DNA of 64,000 nucleotides from Ephydatia muelleri (GCA_013339895.1 JABACO010000005.1:911883-975882), one strand, 5' to 3'; counted from the stretch's first letter, positions 18,531 through 31,444 are shown. Notes: generated from the sequence alone by a model not told the origin. Made by a program: numbers and translations.

Positions 18531-19410
18531 CCAGGAAGTTATTACCCTCGTGAAGTCATCGCTTAACCTCGTAACAGTTCGCCGTACACCTCGCGATCAT
18601 TAGCTAGTGAGGAAGAAGGTTAAGCGTGTTGATCAGATGCAGTTCCGGTGTCACATAGGCGATAATTGAGTCACGCAACCGAAGGACCCCGCCCACCGCC
18701 CATCTCTCACGAACCTTCCGAATCCTTCAGATGATGTAATTTGTACGGCTTGCTGCAAAATGAGCAAACCAGACACATGTTATAGCTATATCTCATCAGA
18801 GCAGATTACTATCGCTTGCCTGCTAGTGTTGGCTGGTATGGTGGAAGGGGTGATGGTTAGATAAGCACCCTCGCAGGTGGTTAAAGTGATAACCGACCAC
18901 CTGCACACCGGACATTAATCATTGCTCAATAGGGTCTATTAAAAATTCACAATGCATGCACACGCAGCAGTTTCCATAGCAATAAGTGGGACTCAATAGC
19001 TTACGTAAATCGGAATCAGCTACAACGACCGACGTTTACAGCTACGAATGCGTAAACTGACCTACTGAGACCTGCAACTGAAGTGAGCAATTCTCGAAGA
19101 TCCTTTGTAGAGCACCTCGACGAGAATACCACCTATAGTAGCCCATGGAAGCATAGTAACGGCACACGTTATGCTAGAATATTTCGAGGCAGCTAACTTA
19201 CCGGTACAGTGCCAGCTGGAGTATCAATGTAGATTGTTTTTGCACGCTGCGCGCTCGCTGCTGACCCCATCGTGTGCTGTGCAAGGTTCTATCTATCTTA
19301 TATCGAAACGGGCACGCAAATTCATAATTAAGTGTTTGCTGGTCGTTTTTATAGGCGCGGCGTTGTACGATCTAAATATCCGCATATTGTAGTACTTCTC
19401 AAGCTGGGCA
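18531..19410. other. Divergent intergenic region between PDE9A-like and RABAC1
   Basis: No conserved coding segment is recognised. The missing 5' exon and promoter of the PDE9A-like gene and the promoter of RABAC1 should lie here. Nothing repeat-like stands out. Confidence 0.4.
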
Positions 19411-20180
19411 ATGACAGACAAAGCAAAACTGTTTGATGAACCTTTTACACTTATATCAACCGCTGGAAGCGACAAGGGTACATCGGAATCTTCAGGATTC
19501 TTAGGGAAGATTCAAGTCGGACGTGACTGGATTCAGAGCAGGCATGCTGTGGTGAGGCCCTGGTCGGAATTCCTTAACATCAAGAAAGTGTCGAAGCCAA
19601 AGAATGTCGCTGACGTTCTCCGTCGGATGGTTTCGAACGTCCAACGGTTTCAGAGTAACTACTTGTTCGTGTTCCTTGGCTTGGTCATCTATTGTATGTA
19701 AGTTATTCTCCGCCCTCTGCTCCGTTCACTTCCAGTATACTGTAGTGTCACCAACCCAACATTGCTGTTCGCTCTTGGATTCTGCCTAGCGTCATGGTGG
19801 TTCATCTCCGTGCGTAACAAGGGAGAGAGCATCAGGATCCTAGGTACCTGTCCGGAGCACATTCCATTCCATTTACATTAAATGAATAAACACTCAAATC
19901 GCTCGATTCAGGGCGGGAAACAGCTGTCAGAGAGCTGTATGCAGTGGTGGCAGTGATCGCTGTTGTGCTATTTTACTTTGCTGGTGCAGGAGGAACTGTA
20001 TTCTGGATCATTGGTAAGAGCCCACCATCCACTCACCCAATTGATGCCCACCATTCCCAATACATAGGTGCGTCAGTGGTACTCATCCTAGCGCATGCAA
20101 TCGCCATGACTCCATCTAGTGATGACCAAATGGGTATTGAACTCGATGATGTCACGCTCGAGGAAGTAACTATAACATGA
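19411..20180 (+). CDS. RABAC1: Prenylated Rab acceptor 1 (PRA1 family)
   Basis: PRA1 is a Golgi/endosome membrane protein that binds prenylated Rab GTPases and acts in vesicle traffic. Four exons (19411-19697, 19746-19843, 19912-20013, 20068-20180) give 199 residues. Family signatures are VRPWSEFLNIKKVSKPKN, NVQRFQSNYLFVFLGLVIYC, ILGRETAVREL and FYFAGAGGTVFWIIG; two hydrophobic hairpins provide the membrane segments. The tail is acidic (DDVTLEEVTIT). The first donor is the consensus GTAAGT at 19698, overlapping an apparent in-frame ATG-TAA that would otherwise end the exon. The stop lies 82 bases from the stop of the convergent coiled-coil gene. Confidence 0.95.
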
Positions 20181-20262
20181 AAGTTTGGGTGGGTGTAGCC
20201 ACACACGTTTGATATCCCTTTCTCCCCCCATGATTGTTGTGTATTTGATCCGTTGTTATCCA

Positions 20263-23200
20263 TCATTCATCAACTGATGCAGAGTCCATAGGAGGCTGGT
20301 AATCTGGTAGCCACGCAGACACTTTGCGTCTCAGTTCGGCTCTTCTCACTTCTCTAGCCTTATCCTCCCGGGACAGAGGGACAAACCTGACCCATCCATG
20401 GAGTACTGATCTTTGAAGCACCCTACAAAAAAAAAAAAAAAAAAAAAAAAAATGAAGTGACACAGATGTAACTTGACACAAAAGTACTGTGTGAAACTTG
20501 GGGGGAATCTTGCACAAAGACATGCAACAGTGCGAGGTCTTGATAGCACTTGTGTGAGGAGTGGTGGGCAATCATCGTGTCAAGACCTCCCGATACCCAC
20601 GTGCTGGGCAGGACCATAGAGAGTGTGTGTGTGGGTGTACCTGTGGTGGTGAAGTCGTGCCTTCTTCTCTCCCTCGTGCTGGCGAGTCGCCTCGTCTTTC
20701 ACAAACCTTACCCATGCTCTGAAGACCTTGGTGACTACCATCTTCTGCCAGTGTGGCACAGGCTGGCCCTCCAACCCACGACACCACACCACGTACTATT
20801 TATTTGGACACAGAGATACCTTCAATGGGCCATCCGTATATGACAGCTCACAACCCACCTCTCTCCAAGCCCTCCAGGAACGTTTCACTAACAGTCCTTT
20901 AAGGAAGTCAGCTGCCATCTTGTCCCTCTCTGCAGAACGCCTTGCAACAGCGTGACCCCCACCCATGCCACGCCTCCTTCAACGTGTGCACAAGGTGGTG
21001 TTGGTCGGCTGTCTGTTGTTGCTTCCTTGTGGCTTCCATCAGCCGCTTCCAAGGCTCCACCCCCCAGCGTCTCAGCTGACTCGTGCAGTAATGATTCAGA
21101 GCCGTTTCGTTCATCTTGGCCATTGTCTCCTGTCTGTGCTGCAATTCCAACTCTTGCTATGGGGGGCGGGTGGGAGTGGTTTGGTATCCTAGGCAACATA
21201 GGCCCACAACAAACCTGCTTGGCTAGCCTCTTCTCCTCCCTCCTCTGGGCAGCTATGGCCGCCTTGGCCTCCCTCTCCACCCTCTCCCTCTCCTCTTGCT
21301 CCCTCTGCGCCTGCAAGAGTTTCTCAGTCTCCTTCACCCTCATCACATGCCTCCCTCTCTTCCCGCCGGCGGGCTAGCTCACGCGCACGAGCTTCCATAC
21401 CTGGAATATGTGCATCCAGTGATGTGAAAATATGGCAACAGATGACATACTAACATACGCACACATACCCTACACACATACCCTACACACAATACCCTAC
21501 ACACACACATACCCTACACACACATACCCTACACACACATACCCTAAACACACACATACCCTACACACACACACCCTACACACAGATACCCTACGCACAC
21601 ATACCCTACACACATACCTACACACACACATACCCTAAACACACACAAATACCTACAATTAACCCCTCATAAATGCCTATTGTAAGAGGCAAACACTTGC
21701 TCACCTGTCATTGCAATGGGTTTGGTGGTCCCCCTTACTGGAGTGCTTCACAGAGCCTCTAGGTTGTGATGGCAATGTGTTGTGGGGGCATCTGAGGAGT
21801 TGGTCTGGGAACGAGGTGGCTGGCACTGGGTACTTACAGGCACACCCTCCTCTGGACGAGGCATGTCCCCCGTGCGTGGTTGTGACGTGCGCTCATCCAA
21901 TGAAGCCACACACTCCTCTGTTGCAGGATGCAGCTACGTGGTCACGTGTGTCCTCTACTCTTGTTGGAGATGTGTGGGCTCCACTTTGCCATCGAGCTAA
22001 CCTGTCCCTCTGTTTTGTGGCCCTCTGGATGTGACTCCACTGCACTCAGCCGCTTGACCCCACTTTGCTCATGAGGTCTTTCAGCTGATGGTTGAGAGAC
22101 AGTTCTTGTGTCCTCTCCTGTGGTGCCGCCCTCCACACACTCCTCCATCTTGTCCTTCTTGTCCAAACTCTTCACTGCCTCAGCCAGGGAGGTTGTCCTT
22201 GGTTAACAAACGCCTATCTTGTTAGTTATTCGTGAAAAGGGGGGGGGGGGGGGGGGGGGAACTTACCACATGTTGCCTGGCAACCTGCCACATGCTTAGC
22301 TCGGGAACTCGATGGGAAGGCTCCACCCCTTGCACCCCATTGGATTTTTTTGTGACATGCTTCTTGGCCACTGTTGTGTGATGGAACCTTTGTGATGTCC
22401 TTATAAGGAAAGGGTGCAAATCACGATGCATGATTCACACACAGGTGCACATGTGTTAGTGTGTGTGTATGCATGCACACATGACACACCCTTCATTTGG
22501 TGACATAACTAGAGCCACACCCTCATATGACCAATGAACAGCACTTTACTGGTATACAGATGTGTACATACACATTGCTCACACACACACCACCCACACC
22601 CACACACACACATTGCTCACATGGGTGCTGGTTTTGCTGCTGACGGTTGTGACACAGCCTTTAACAAGGCGGCCATCTTTTCCTGACAGACATGTTTCTC
22701 CTCCTGAACCCTTCTTTCCAACCTCCTGGTTTTGGACCACACACCCCAAACCATGAAACATTTACGTAACAGAGCAGTCCTGTATCGTGGTGGGCTAGAT
22801 CTATGTGCCTGGGTGTAGGATAATGGATACGCTCAATAATGAGAGAGAGAGAAGAGAGGGAGAGGGAGGGAGGGAGAGGGAACGGAGGGAGAGAGAGGGG
22901 GAGGGGAGGGAGAGAGGGAGGGGAGGGAGAGAGGAGGGAGGGAGGGGAGAGAGAGAGAGAGGAGGGGGGGAGAGAGAGGGAGGGGAGGGAGAGAGGATAG
23001 AAGGGAGGGGGGAGAGGATAGCAGGGAAGGAAGTGAGGGTAGAAGAGAAGGGAGGGAGGGAGAAAGGGAAGGCATTAGAGAGTGAGGGAAGAGGGGTACA
23101 TACATTCTCCCTCTGCAGTTCCTTGCCATCGCTGCTGCTCTCTCTGTCCAAATCTTACGCACATAGCCCCTCCAAGCTCTCCACGTCTTCAGCAGAATCT

Positions 23201-24967
23201 TCCAATTGCCCACTGCAGCTGCCTTGCGAAGACTTGCGTGGCTTAGCAACAGCCCCATGCCAGCATGAGAAGCACTGTGACAAGATCTGAACAGAGAAAA
23301 GATACTCTAGTGTGCTTTTGAGATCTCTAACCTTAACCCCTAACCACTACACATCCTCAAAAGCTGATTTCTCCACTTGTTCTGTACACAAAATTTCTTC
23401 TCTTGCCCTCCCCTGCCTTTCTCCCCTCCCTCTCTCCCTCCTCTCCCCTGCCTCCTTCCCTCCCCTCCCCTCCCTCTTAGTTTACAGACCTTTAGGTTAG
23501 CTTTGGCTTCAAGTGCCTCTGTCTCTGTGAGCTGCTCCATTAGTGCTGTTCTGGTGACGGCCAGCCTCTTCTCCCTGATCCCTTCAGAGACCAGCCACTC
23601 CCCCTGCTCCATAACATTCGGAACTGGAACTGGGGACCCGTGTTGGACAGATGATAAGAGTCTGAGAAGGACACACATGTCAACAATTACATTTATTGAC
23701 ATTCATAAAAACATGATAACACTACAGTAAACCAAATACCATCATAATAAGTACATTAACCCATTAGCCTACGTCATCTATGGCAGGCATTTTGGATGTA
23801 TTGCCCCAGCCATCCTAACTGTGTATGTAATTATTTGCTAATGTGATGTCACACAAGGACTAGGGGGGAGGCAACTTATATTTCACTGTCAGACTGTTAT
23901 GTGCATTTCCTTTAACTTTCGTTAAGCAGTAAATGATAACAACTTGCTTTGTTGTTGCTCAATCTCATTATGGCTCTTCGTAACTGATTTCTATACAGCA
24001 AAACGTATGTAAGTTGTTAGTGAGTCACTCGTGGTGGGTTTTTTTTTTTTAGGGGGGGGGGGGGGAATTTGTGAGCACTGTAACTTCTTTGCCATTACTG
24101 CTGAAGGTATGCCATTATAGTATATCATTAGACATTTAATTATCATTCTTTTCGTGTTTGCTGTGTCTCATGTAACTGTAGGACTTGTTACTCACATAGC
24201 TAATTAGTGCTACATGGTGTCAGAGGCAAAGGTCTCTATTGTAATAAAAAGATATCATACTGCTCTCTTTATGCCATTGAGATCATCATGAGGGTGAGAT
24301 GATCAACAGGGTGTGTGATGATCATCATGAGGGTGTGTAATGATCAACAGGAGTGTGATGATCATCATGAGGTGTGATTTTTCAACATGAGGTTGACTTC
24401 ACTTTCACCCACTGCAATTACCTTTCTGCTTCTCTCTGTTCTTGCATCTCTCTTCTGATGACAGCCATCTGCTCATTAAGTAAGGCTTCCTCCACCTTTG
24501 CCCTCTTCCTTCTCTCTTCCTCCTCCCTTCTCACCAACGCCCTCTGCCATGCGCTGCGCCTCTCTGGTTCGCTCCTGCAGCTCACGTGATTTGGCTCTCT
24601 CGATGTCCTTCAGCCTTCGCCTCTCCCTCACCTGCACAAACGTTGACACCCTCGCACGAATCAGCACGAGTCCAAACCGCTCTGAAAACCTAGCTCACCT
24701 GCTTGTGTCGAAGCTCCATGGTAATGCGCGGGTCCACGCACACAGCATTCTCCGACGCCACCCTGATGGGTTCGTCAGCGCTCGGAGTGTCTTCTGCAGC
24801 AGGCCTTCCACCACGGCCCGCGCATTATCTCTGATGTCACCATCTTCCCATTCCACGCGAGCCGATACGTCCACCTCCCCTTCGGGAAGAGGCGCGAGGT
24901 CTGGAATCTTCTCCCACAGTCCAGCAACATTCCATGAGACAGCTGCACAGCCGCACCGCTGGGCCAT
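20263..24967 (-). CDS. Tryptophan-rich coiled-coil protein, possibly SFI1/CCDC191-type
   Basis: The exact product is not recognised. Multiple exons on the minus strand carry short segments with evenly spaced Trp inside helix-rich, Lys/Glu/Arg-rich sequence: VFRAWVRFVKDE, LKEAWHGWGSR, WKILLKTWRAWRGYV, and the C-terminal HGWVRFVPLSREDK...RRKVSAWLPDY. N-terminal parts read VCVDPRITMELRHKQ, RRRLKDIERAKSRELQERT and EQMAVIRREMQEQREAER, followed by ERERVEREAKAAIAAQRREE. Spaced F/W-x-x-W repeats with coiled coils recall SFI1 centrosomal repeats or CCDC191, but I cannot choose between them. Exon borders are only partly resolved and the first exon seems to change frame near 24790. Long introns hold purine and CA-type repeats. 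The coordinates bound the coding region; they are not an exact start. Confidence 0.6.
21440..21650. repeat. ACACATACCCTAC tandem repeat in an intron
   Basis: Units of 13-16 bases (ACACACATACCCTAC) repeat about 14 times. They resemble neither the telomere repeat nor a coding repeat. Confidence 0.85.
22240..22259. repeat. Poly-G tract
   Basis: A G run of about 20 bases lies in an intron of the coiled-coil gene. Confidence 0.9.
22835..23085. repeat. Polypurine (GA/GGGA) tract
   Basis: About 250 bases are nearly pure purine on the plus strand (GAGGGAGGGAGAG-type units). Such mirror-like polypurine tracts can form triplex DNA. The tract sits in an intron, and its Ser/Pro/Leu-rich open frames are artefacts. 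Confidence 0.9.
23720..24400. other. Long intron without recognisable features
   Basis: This AT-richer intron of the coiled-coil gene holds a T10/G13 run at 24041-24065 and a short TGATCATCATGAGGG-type repeat at 24285-24375. No exon is recognised. Confidence 0.5.
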
Positions 24968-25246
24968 GCATGGCGCGGGTTTCGACTCATGTCAACATTT
25001 TCACTGCCGTTCTTTGTCCACTCCTTCCAGCCAGGACTGGATTAACTGGTCCGCTGTATTGCAAACATTGAAAGGAACTGGGGCGATGAACGCGCGCATT
25101 CAATACCTTCTACCAAAACAGCATTGTGTGTCCTCGAGCGCTGTCCACGCAAAAGCTCCGTTTCCATTTCATTTTTCCCGCGCTTCAAAATTCCGTTTCC
25201 TAGGCCCGCCCATCAGACGCATAATTTGACGTATAATTAATAACAT

Positions 25247-25497
25247 TTACATAATGGAGCAGTTTTGAGTACTGTTGAAATCGAGATTAGGCATGGGGCC
25301 AGGAAGTCCGGTTACCCCACTCTAGCGGGACAGAGGACGAGAGAAACAGATAAGGATCATTGGATCCCCTGGAAATCTTAACTCACTGTTTGTCCAACCA
25401 GATCCTTGGGTGGGTCTCCACATTGCTGCAGCTGGAAAGAAGTTGTATGGAATATTTACTTAAGACTAGTGAAGGGCAAAAGCATGTGGGAAATACA

Positions 25498-25543
<46 letters not shown>

Positions 25544-25718
25544 CTCTTGTAGATGCTTGATAATCCTATCAAGCCTGCTCTGTTTCTGGGCAGTGGATTC
25601 GTCAGCTGCTTGCGTATCGTATTCGTTGCAGACTGCTGTCATGATATCCAGCTGCTTGCTGTAACGTGCATGGTCCTCCCGACTGAGCTCACCCTCCTTA
25701 ATCTTGAGCCACTCTGGG

Positions 25719-25777
<59 letters not shown>

Positions 25778-26769
25778 GTTATGTGTATGGAAAACAGTGG
25801 GGGGTGTAGCAACACCAGTACAGGCCAGGGAAGGGAGGGGGTTTATCCTAATGCTGCGTAAGATAACCCTTATTGGTGCTCACCCTGCTGCGTAACTCCA
25901 TCAACGATGGATAGAGGACGTCTTTGGAGACCAACATTCCCATCATCCCCTCCATGAGCTTCATGAGCTGCTCGTCCCCCTCCTCCCCTCCCTCCTGTCC
26001 CAACAGATCCTTCAGCTTGTCCTCTGCATCTTCCCCTGCAGCCTGTATGTGTGGAGACATCCCTCTGTGCACTCCTCCCCCTCCTCCCCTTCCTCGGTCA
26101 CCTGCTGATCCCTCAGTCTGTGCAGGGCCTCCTCCAGCTTGGCTTCCAGAGACTGGGGATCTGACGGTCCCTTCCCCTCTTCATCATCCTCTCCCTCCCT
26201 CTTGTGACCTTCTCTCGTATCCACGGAGCTGGCAAAGGCTTCAAATTCCTTCCACAGCTCAGGGTTCTCGCTCTGAATGGCTTTCATCACCTCGTCCAGG
26301 TGAGCGTCCGCACCCGCGCTAATCCCACCACTCAGTGCCTCCTCGAGCGACTTGAGCTCTGGAAAGGCATCTGGAGAGAGCGAGTCTGGGGACTCGAGCC
26401 CCTCCAGGGCCCCGCCCAGCAGCAGGTCCATGTTTACGTGTTCCGCTTTCATCGGGGATTTTTTGGGCGCTCCCGACGGCACGTGCTTCCCGAAGTCGTT
26501 CAATGAACCTACCAAATGAAGGATACAGAACGCCATACGCAGAACATAAACGATAACCACAGGTGCTGGTAAACGAAGAGAGGATTTTACTGTCTAGAAG
26601 GGCGTCTAGCTCCGAGTCGCTGACTTTCGGCTTCCTGTTGCCCCGCTGATTGTCCACGTGACGAGTCTGTGTGCTGTTTTTGCCCGTCGGGTGTGCTTGC
26701 TGGTACCTCACGTGCGTTAGCAGCTGCTAACGATTCAGTCACACTTTGCTGTTCAGAAGTGCCTGCCAT
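25247..26769 (-). CDS. PEX19: Peroxisomal biogenesis factor 19
   Basis: PEX19 is the farnesylated cytosolic receptor and chaperone for peroxisomal membrane proteins and docks on PEX3. Seven exons (26769-26707, 26645-26591, 26508-26102, 26042-25884, 25720-25544, 25431-25387, 25321-25247) close in frame to 326 residues. The N-terminal PEX3-binding motif is SELDALLDSSLNDFGK. The C-terminal domain shows LVSKDVLYPSLMEL, YPEWLKIKEGELS, ARYSKQLDIMTAVCNEYD, GDPPKDLVGQ and MPNLDFN. The protein ends CSIM, a CaaX farnesylation box encoded by its own last exon. Intron 1 is only 61 bases, and without splicing the N-terminal motif is out of frame. If intron 6 were retained, the frame would end two codons later and remove the CaaX box. 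Exon 25720-25544 is flanked on both sides by CA repeats (gene strand). Confidence 0.95.
25502..25540. repeat. (TG)n microsatellite at a PEX19 splice donor
   Basis: On the gene strand the donor reads GAG|GTACACACAC, so the repeat starts inside the donor site. Confidence 0.9.
25721..25775. repeat. (TG)n microsatellite at a PEX19 splice acceptor
   Basis: On the gene strand a CA repeat ends in CACAG and forms the acceptor of exon 25720-25544. Confidence 0.9.
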
Positions 26770-28558
26770 TTGCACGAATCCGCGTACCCAGACCCTGTTC
26801 GCAAAATCTGTTGGATTACATCACGCGCTACGGATAGATGAAATAATTTCACGAATGCGTTGATCGGATTGCGTTTTTGAACGTTTCCGCCATCCTAATG
26901 TGTTCTACACGGTCTCTCTGGCGAACAGCTAAGATGTAGTAATAGACATTTTCGTCACTTGGATATTTCCATAAAAGCTGTGCAAGATTTCGGAGTGGTC
27001 ACATGACACATGAAAGGGTCTATAAACATCTACACCTAATCTACAGTAATTCATCGATATCAGATGGTTTCGCGTAAAGGCTTGAACTTGCTTATGAAGA
27101 ACGTATATGAGTTGAATATTGCTTCCACTGGTTTTTTCAACTATTGCATGGCGCAATTGAAGCAAACCGCACCATTGTGTGCAAAAAAAACTCGATCACT
27201 GTACTGATTACTGACTGCAGCAAAACATTATTGTGGCTTCGCTGCAAGGCTTTCACTATATTTAATTAGATCAGCCATATGTGCCTTTCTTCCTCACTCA
27301 CATTCTCTTTTTGCATCTGCCGTTGGAGCAAGCTTTAAACTGACTTGCGATTACGTGTATTACCATAGATACTTTAGAGAGGGATTGGAAGCGCGGTTAA
27401 TTAAAGCGCATTATCACATACACTCCGTGATAGCTGTTCAAAGTGGGCGGTGTAGCCTACCATTGGCCTACGGTCTGTGCGAGCTATCCATCTATACTTG
27501 ACTGCTAAGGCTATGACTAACCCCAACAAAATCTAATATCAAACCCGCTTCTTTCTAAATCTTATTCTCAGAGTTCAACGTGAATTATGCTTAGTGCTAC
27601 ATGACGCGAATACACACATTAAAATCACCGGCAGTGTTTTTAGAAAACCAAGCACTCTTTTCGGAAAACAAAAATGTCCCTCCTGGAACAATCACTGCCC
27701 ACTCAGGATTCGTACATAACATCGTAAAAACTTTTAGGATTGCATGGGAACAGGTACATGCGTGAAGTATATCTCGTTTGGCTCTTTCGTACTATACGAG
27801 GAGTGTAACTTACGATCCGATGACAAAACTAAAAAAAAAACAACCTCCTTGCAAAATGGTTTCTTTAAACAGAGAAAGCATAGTGAACCTTTGGAGAATC
27901 ACCGGTTTTTCAAAAAAGGTACGCAATTTGAGAAAGCGATGACGACAAAAATTTCTACGCGTCTAGTGCAAAGCGAGGCTATTGTTAGAATCAACACACT
28001 ATACCTTCCAAAAAGAGGATGATAGATGCCTAACAAAGGTTAGTGGTGCCACGTTCTGAACACTCTGCCTGGATTTAACCACTTGAAAGGTGTGATTAGC
28101 GCGATCACGGAGTGCGCGTACAGGCTCAATGTCTCGCGTGATGCGCTTCCAATCCCTCTCTATGGCATTACGAAGCTAATTAAGCCGTCGTTTTCAAACT
28201 ATCCGCTTCGTTTTGGAGGTGTGCACTTCATTGTGAAAAGAAAGATTTAACCGTCAAAAAATACGCGGGTAAGGTTTGCGTGATCGAGAAAAATTTGCAA
28301 TTATAGTTGTATTACAGCCGGTTTAGCGTTAATACTTAAATAACTAAATGAACGTAAATTTCCAAGTCAATGGCAGATGCAAATAGAAAATGTGGTGGTT
28401 TATGATATGATAGCTGATCAAAGTACATGTAGTGCGAAGCCATGCTTTCCTGTCAGCACGTCAGCAATTAGTCAAGTCCCTTGTACACAACGGATGCGTA
28501 TGACAGGATCAACTGACAAATTGAATTCGCCAGTATCCTGTTCAAATGTGTGTGTGTA

Positions 28559-28593
<35 letters not shown>

Positions 28594-29500
28594 ATGTATG
28601 TATGTATGTATGTATGTGTGTGTGTATGTATGTATGTATGTATGTATGTATGTATGTATGTATGTATGTATGTATGTATGTATGTATGTATGTATGTATG
28701 TATGTATGTATGTATGTATGTATGTATGTATGTATGTATGTGTGTGTGTATGTATGTGTGTGTGTATGTGTGTATGTTTGTGTGTATGTATGTATGTGTG
28801 TATGTATGTATGTGTGTGTGTGTATGTGTGTGTGTATGTGTGTGGTGTATGTGTGTTGTATGTGTGTATGTTGTATGTATGTGTATGTTATGATGTATGT
28901 ATGTATGTATGTATGTATGTATGTATGTATGTATGTATATGTATGTGTATGTATGTATGTATGTAGGTATGTATGTATGTATGTGTGTATGTATGTATGT
29001 ATGTATGTATGTAGTGTGTATGTATGTGTTGTAGTATGTATGTATGTATGTATGTTGTATGTATGTATGTATGGTGTATGTATGTATGTATGTGTATGTA
29101 TGTTGTATGGTATGTATGTATGATGTATGTATGTAGTATGTATGTATGTATGTATGTGCGTAGTGTATCGCTACTCACAAAGGGCTTTTTCTCTTTTAGA
29201 CATACAGCATACGCGTTAGAAGTACAGATATTGCTTGGTCTACGTGTTTGGGGTCTGGGTACGAGACTACACGAATTACTGACGTCACCTTAGTAAAGGT
29301 CACTGGCATACGATAAGGTGGGTGGGGACTAGCGGAATCACATGCTTGACACGTCTCAGGAAGTAAAAACAATGAATGCGATATGCTGAAGTGTATACGT
29401 ACGTGTAATCCGCCGTCGGCGATACTGTATATATACACGTACCGTACACTGTATACCGTCGAAATTCTTAACTCGGAATACTGACAGTGAGAAAAACAGT
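26770..29500. other. Gene-free spacer with a large tetranucleotide array
   Basis: No conserved coding segment or RNA gene is recognised between PEX19 and LRRC58. The left part is AT-rich unique sequence. The open frame at 27744-28022 has no family resemblance and I do not call it. Confidence 0.5.
28546..29158. repeat. (TATG)n / (TG)n microsatellite array
   Basis: About 600 bases of TATG tetranucleotides are interrupted by TG runs and small indels. It starts about 950 bases and ends about 340 bases upstream of the LRRC58 start. Tyr/Val/Cys-Met open frames here are artefacts. Confidence 0.97.
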
Positions 29501-30546
29501 ATGGCAGCTTCGGGTGCCTCCGATACCTACCAGTCAGATGAAGCAAGAAACGAAGAGGCTCGTTTGGACCTGTCTAACCGTTATCAGCCGTTGTCTTTGG
29601 TTTTGTACGGGCGCGTAGCCTCGTTAGACCTCTCCGATAACGGCCTCAATGAGCTTCCAGCGGAGTTGTGTGAGCTAAGAGCGCTTCGTGAGCTAGTGGC
29701 GAAGAAGAATTCTATAAAGAGCCTGCCCGACAACTTCAGACAACTCTCGTCGCTCGAGGAGCTCAACTTGAGCGGCAACGCGTTGGAGCGTTTTCCTTCC
29801 GTGCTGTGCGACCTCCAGCGCCTCAAGTCGCTCTCGCTGGGTAAGAACAGTATCGAGTGGTTGCCACCGCAGATACAGCGCCTCGAAAGGTACTAATTAA
29901 CTCATCGCTAAGTGTTAACTAGCTGATATTCCCACTTCCAACCACCAGGTTGCAGCACCTATACCTCGGGGGCAACCAGCTAGCCACAATACCTCCAGAG
30001 CTGTGCAAACTCCTCTGTCTCGAATCCCTGAACCTGAGCGACAATCGCATCGTCTCCCTCCCAAAGGAGCTAACCCTGATGACCAAGCTGGTGTCCCTCC
30101 AGCTCCACAAGAACCAACTCCAGACCCTCCCGCAAGACCTGGTGAGGCTCACCAACCTGAGGGAACTCAGTCTCCGCGACAACCCTCTGGTGCTGAGGTT
30201 TATTAAGGAGTGGCCGAACACGCCTCCTTCGCTCCTGGAACTCTCGGCACGTGCTGTGAGGACACATGGGGTCCCGTACACGAGCGAGATCATTCCTGAT
30301 CACCTGGTATCCTTCCTGGACTCCGCTCAATGCTGTGACAACGCGCAGTGCAAAGGGGTGTACTTCAGCTCCAGGGTACAGAACGTCAAGTTTGTGGACT
30401 TCTGCGGGAAGTATCGCGTGCCTCTGATGCAGTACCTGTGCTCCAGCTCATGCGGGGAAGGAGAGCGTGGTCACGTGACCTCCTCTAGCTCTAGCAGTGA
30501 TGAGGAAAGCGATGAGAAAAGGCTTAAGAGGGTTCTCCTGGGATGA
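29501..30546 (+). CDS. LRRC58: Leucine-rich repeat protein, LRRC58-like
   Basis: Two exons (29501-29889 and 29949-30546, phase 2) give 328 residues. There are about seven leucine-rich repeats of the LxxLxLxxNxLxxLPxxL type, starting near residue 40 (VASLDLSDNGLNELP) and ending near 220 (LRELSLRDNPLV). The C-terminal domain has paired cysteines and the motif GVYFSSRVQNVKFVDFCGKY followed by PLMQYLC, then an acidic Ser-rich stretch and KRVLLG at the end. This C-terminal block and the VLLG end are characteristic of vertebrate LRRC58. Its biochemical role cannot be read from the sequence; an adaptor role is only an inference from the fold. Confidence 0.92.
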
Positions 30547-31350
30547 ACTTGGGAGGTTCCTTCCCAGATGAGACCTCATCAGGGCTTGCCCTCATCAGGG
30601 CTTGACCTCTTGTCTGATTCAATTGAATGTGTGTTTTGGACACAGACTGTGTCTCATTTTGCATCTGTGTTGGACCCACACATACACACCATCATGGGCA
30701 TGGACAGCTACTGTATTGTGAAGCACTCATGAATATCTGTCACAAGAAGTGGACAGAAGATGGAGGTCAAATCCTGTCACGCTCATCGTTATGTAATATT
30801 GTGTAATAGCAAGTAGACAATGCGGTTCTTGTTCCTTTTGTGGGTATGAAGTAGAAGCCACATGTAAAGTGGCGGCAAGAAAGGTTAACGCGGCTTCCAG
30901 CGCACGGAAGAGTTTCATACCTTACATAACCTTACATAACAATAACGTCACGCCCAGCTGGGGCGATTCCTACCTCCTCTGACAGTATGAAGGTTTTAAA
31001 TTGCAGTTCCTTCCATCGCCTCCCAATGTTTTCAAAGGGCAGGGTCGTTGTTTGAATTGACTTCTTCCGTGATATTACACGGGAAGTGTCATTTTAACAA
31101 TGGTCAAAGGGGGGCCGGGGACAAAGCCAAAGGGCATCCTGCCAAAAGTTCCCCTGAACAAATTAAAAAGGTTACATGACGTGATGTAAGCGCGCGGCTG
31201 GGTAAAGGATTAAATGAGGTCAATAATAAATAAATAAATATGACCAGCATGCACGATACGCCACAACCATCTTCGTACTGTAACGTGGTTGTTGAACTCT
31301 GTCGTCTTGCCCAGTTGAGTGTGGGTGTGGAGAAAGGGTCATGGCCTCAC
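30547..31350. other. Intergenic region downstream of LRRC58
   Basis: No coding feature is recognised. A short direct duplication TCATCAGGGCTTG occurs at about 30578-30605. Confidence 0.4.
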
Positions 31351-31403
31351 GAGAGAGCACAATCATGCTCCCCGGCCCCGTAGGCTGGTCGGGACTCGGA
31401 GAT

Positions 31404-31441
<38 letters not shown>
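31404..31441. repeat. Poly-G tract (about 38 bases)
   Basis: A G homopolymer starts at about 31404. It lies inside a GC-rich block that ends near GTGCCCCGGATCCGCCACTC at 31934-31955. Confidence 0.9.

Positions 31442-31444
<3 letters not shown>

Noticed and set aside
21440..21650. Telomere-like array
   Set aside because: The unit contains ACCCTAC but is 13-16 bases long and CA-rich; it is not TTAGGG-type.
22801..23290. Arg/Glu/Gly-rich and Ser/Pro/Leu-rich open frames
   Set aside because: They arise from an intronic polypurine tract. Adjacent exons of the coiled-coil gene are in other frames.
28377..29178. 248-codon Cys/Met/Tyr/Val open frame
   Set aside because: It translates the TATG/TG array.
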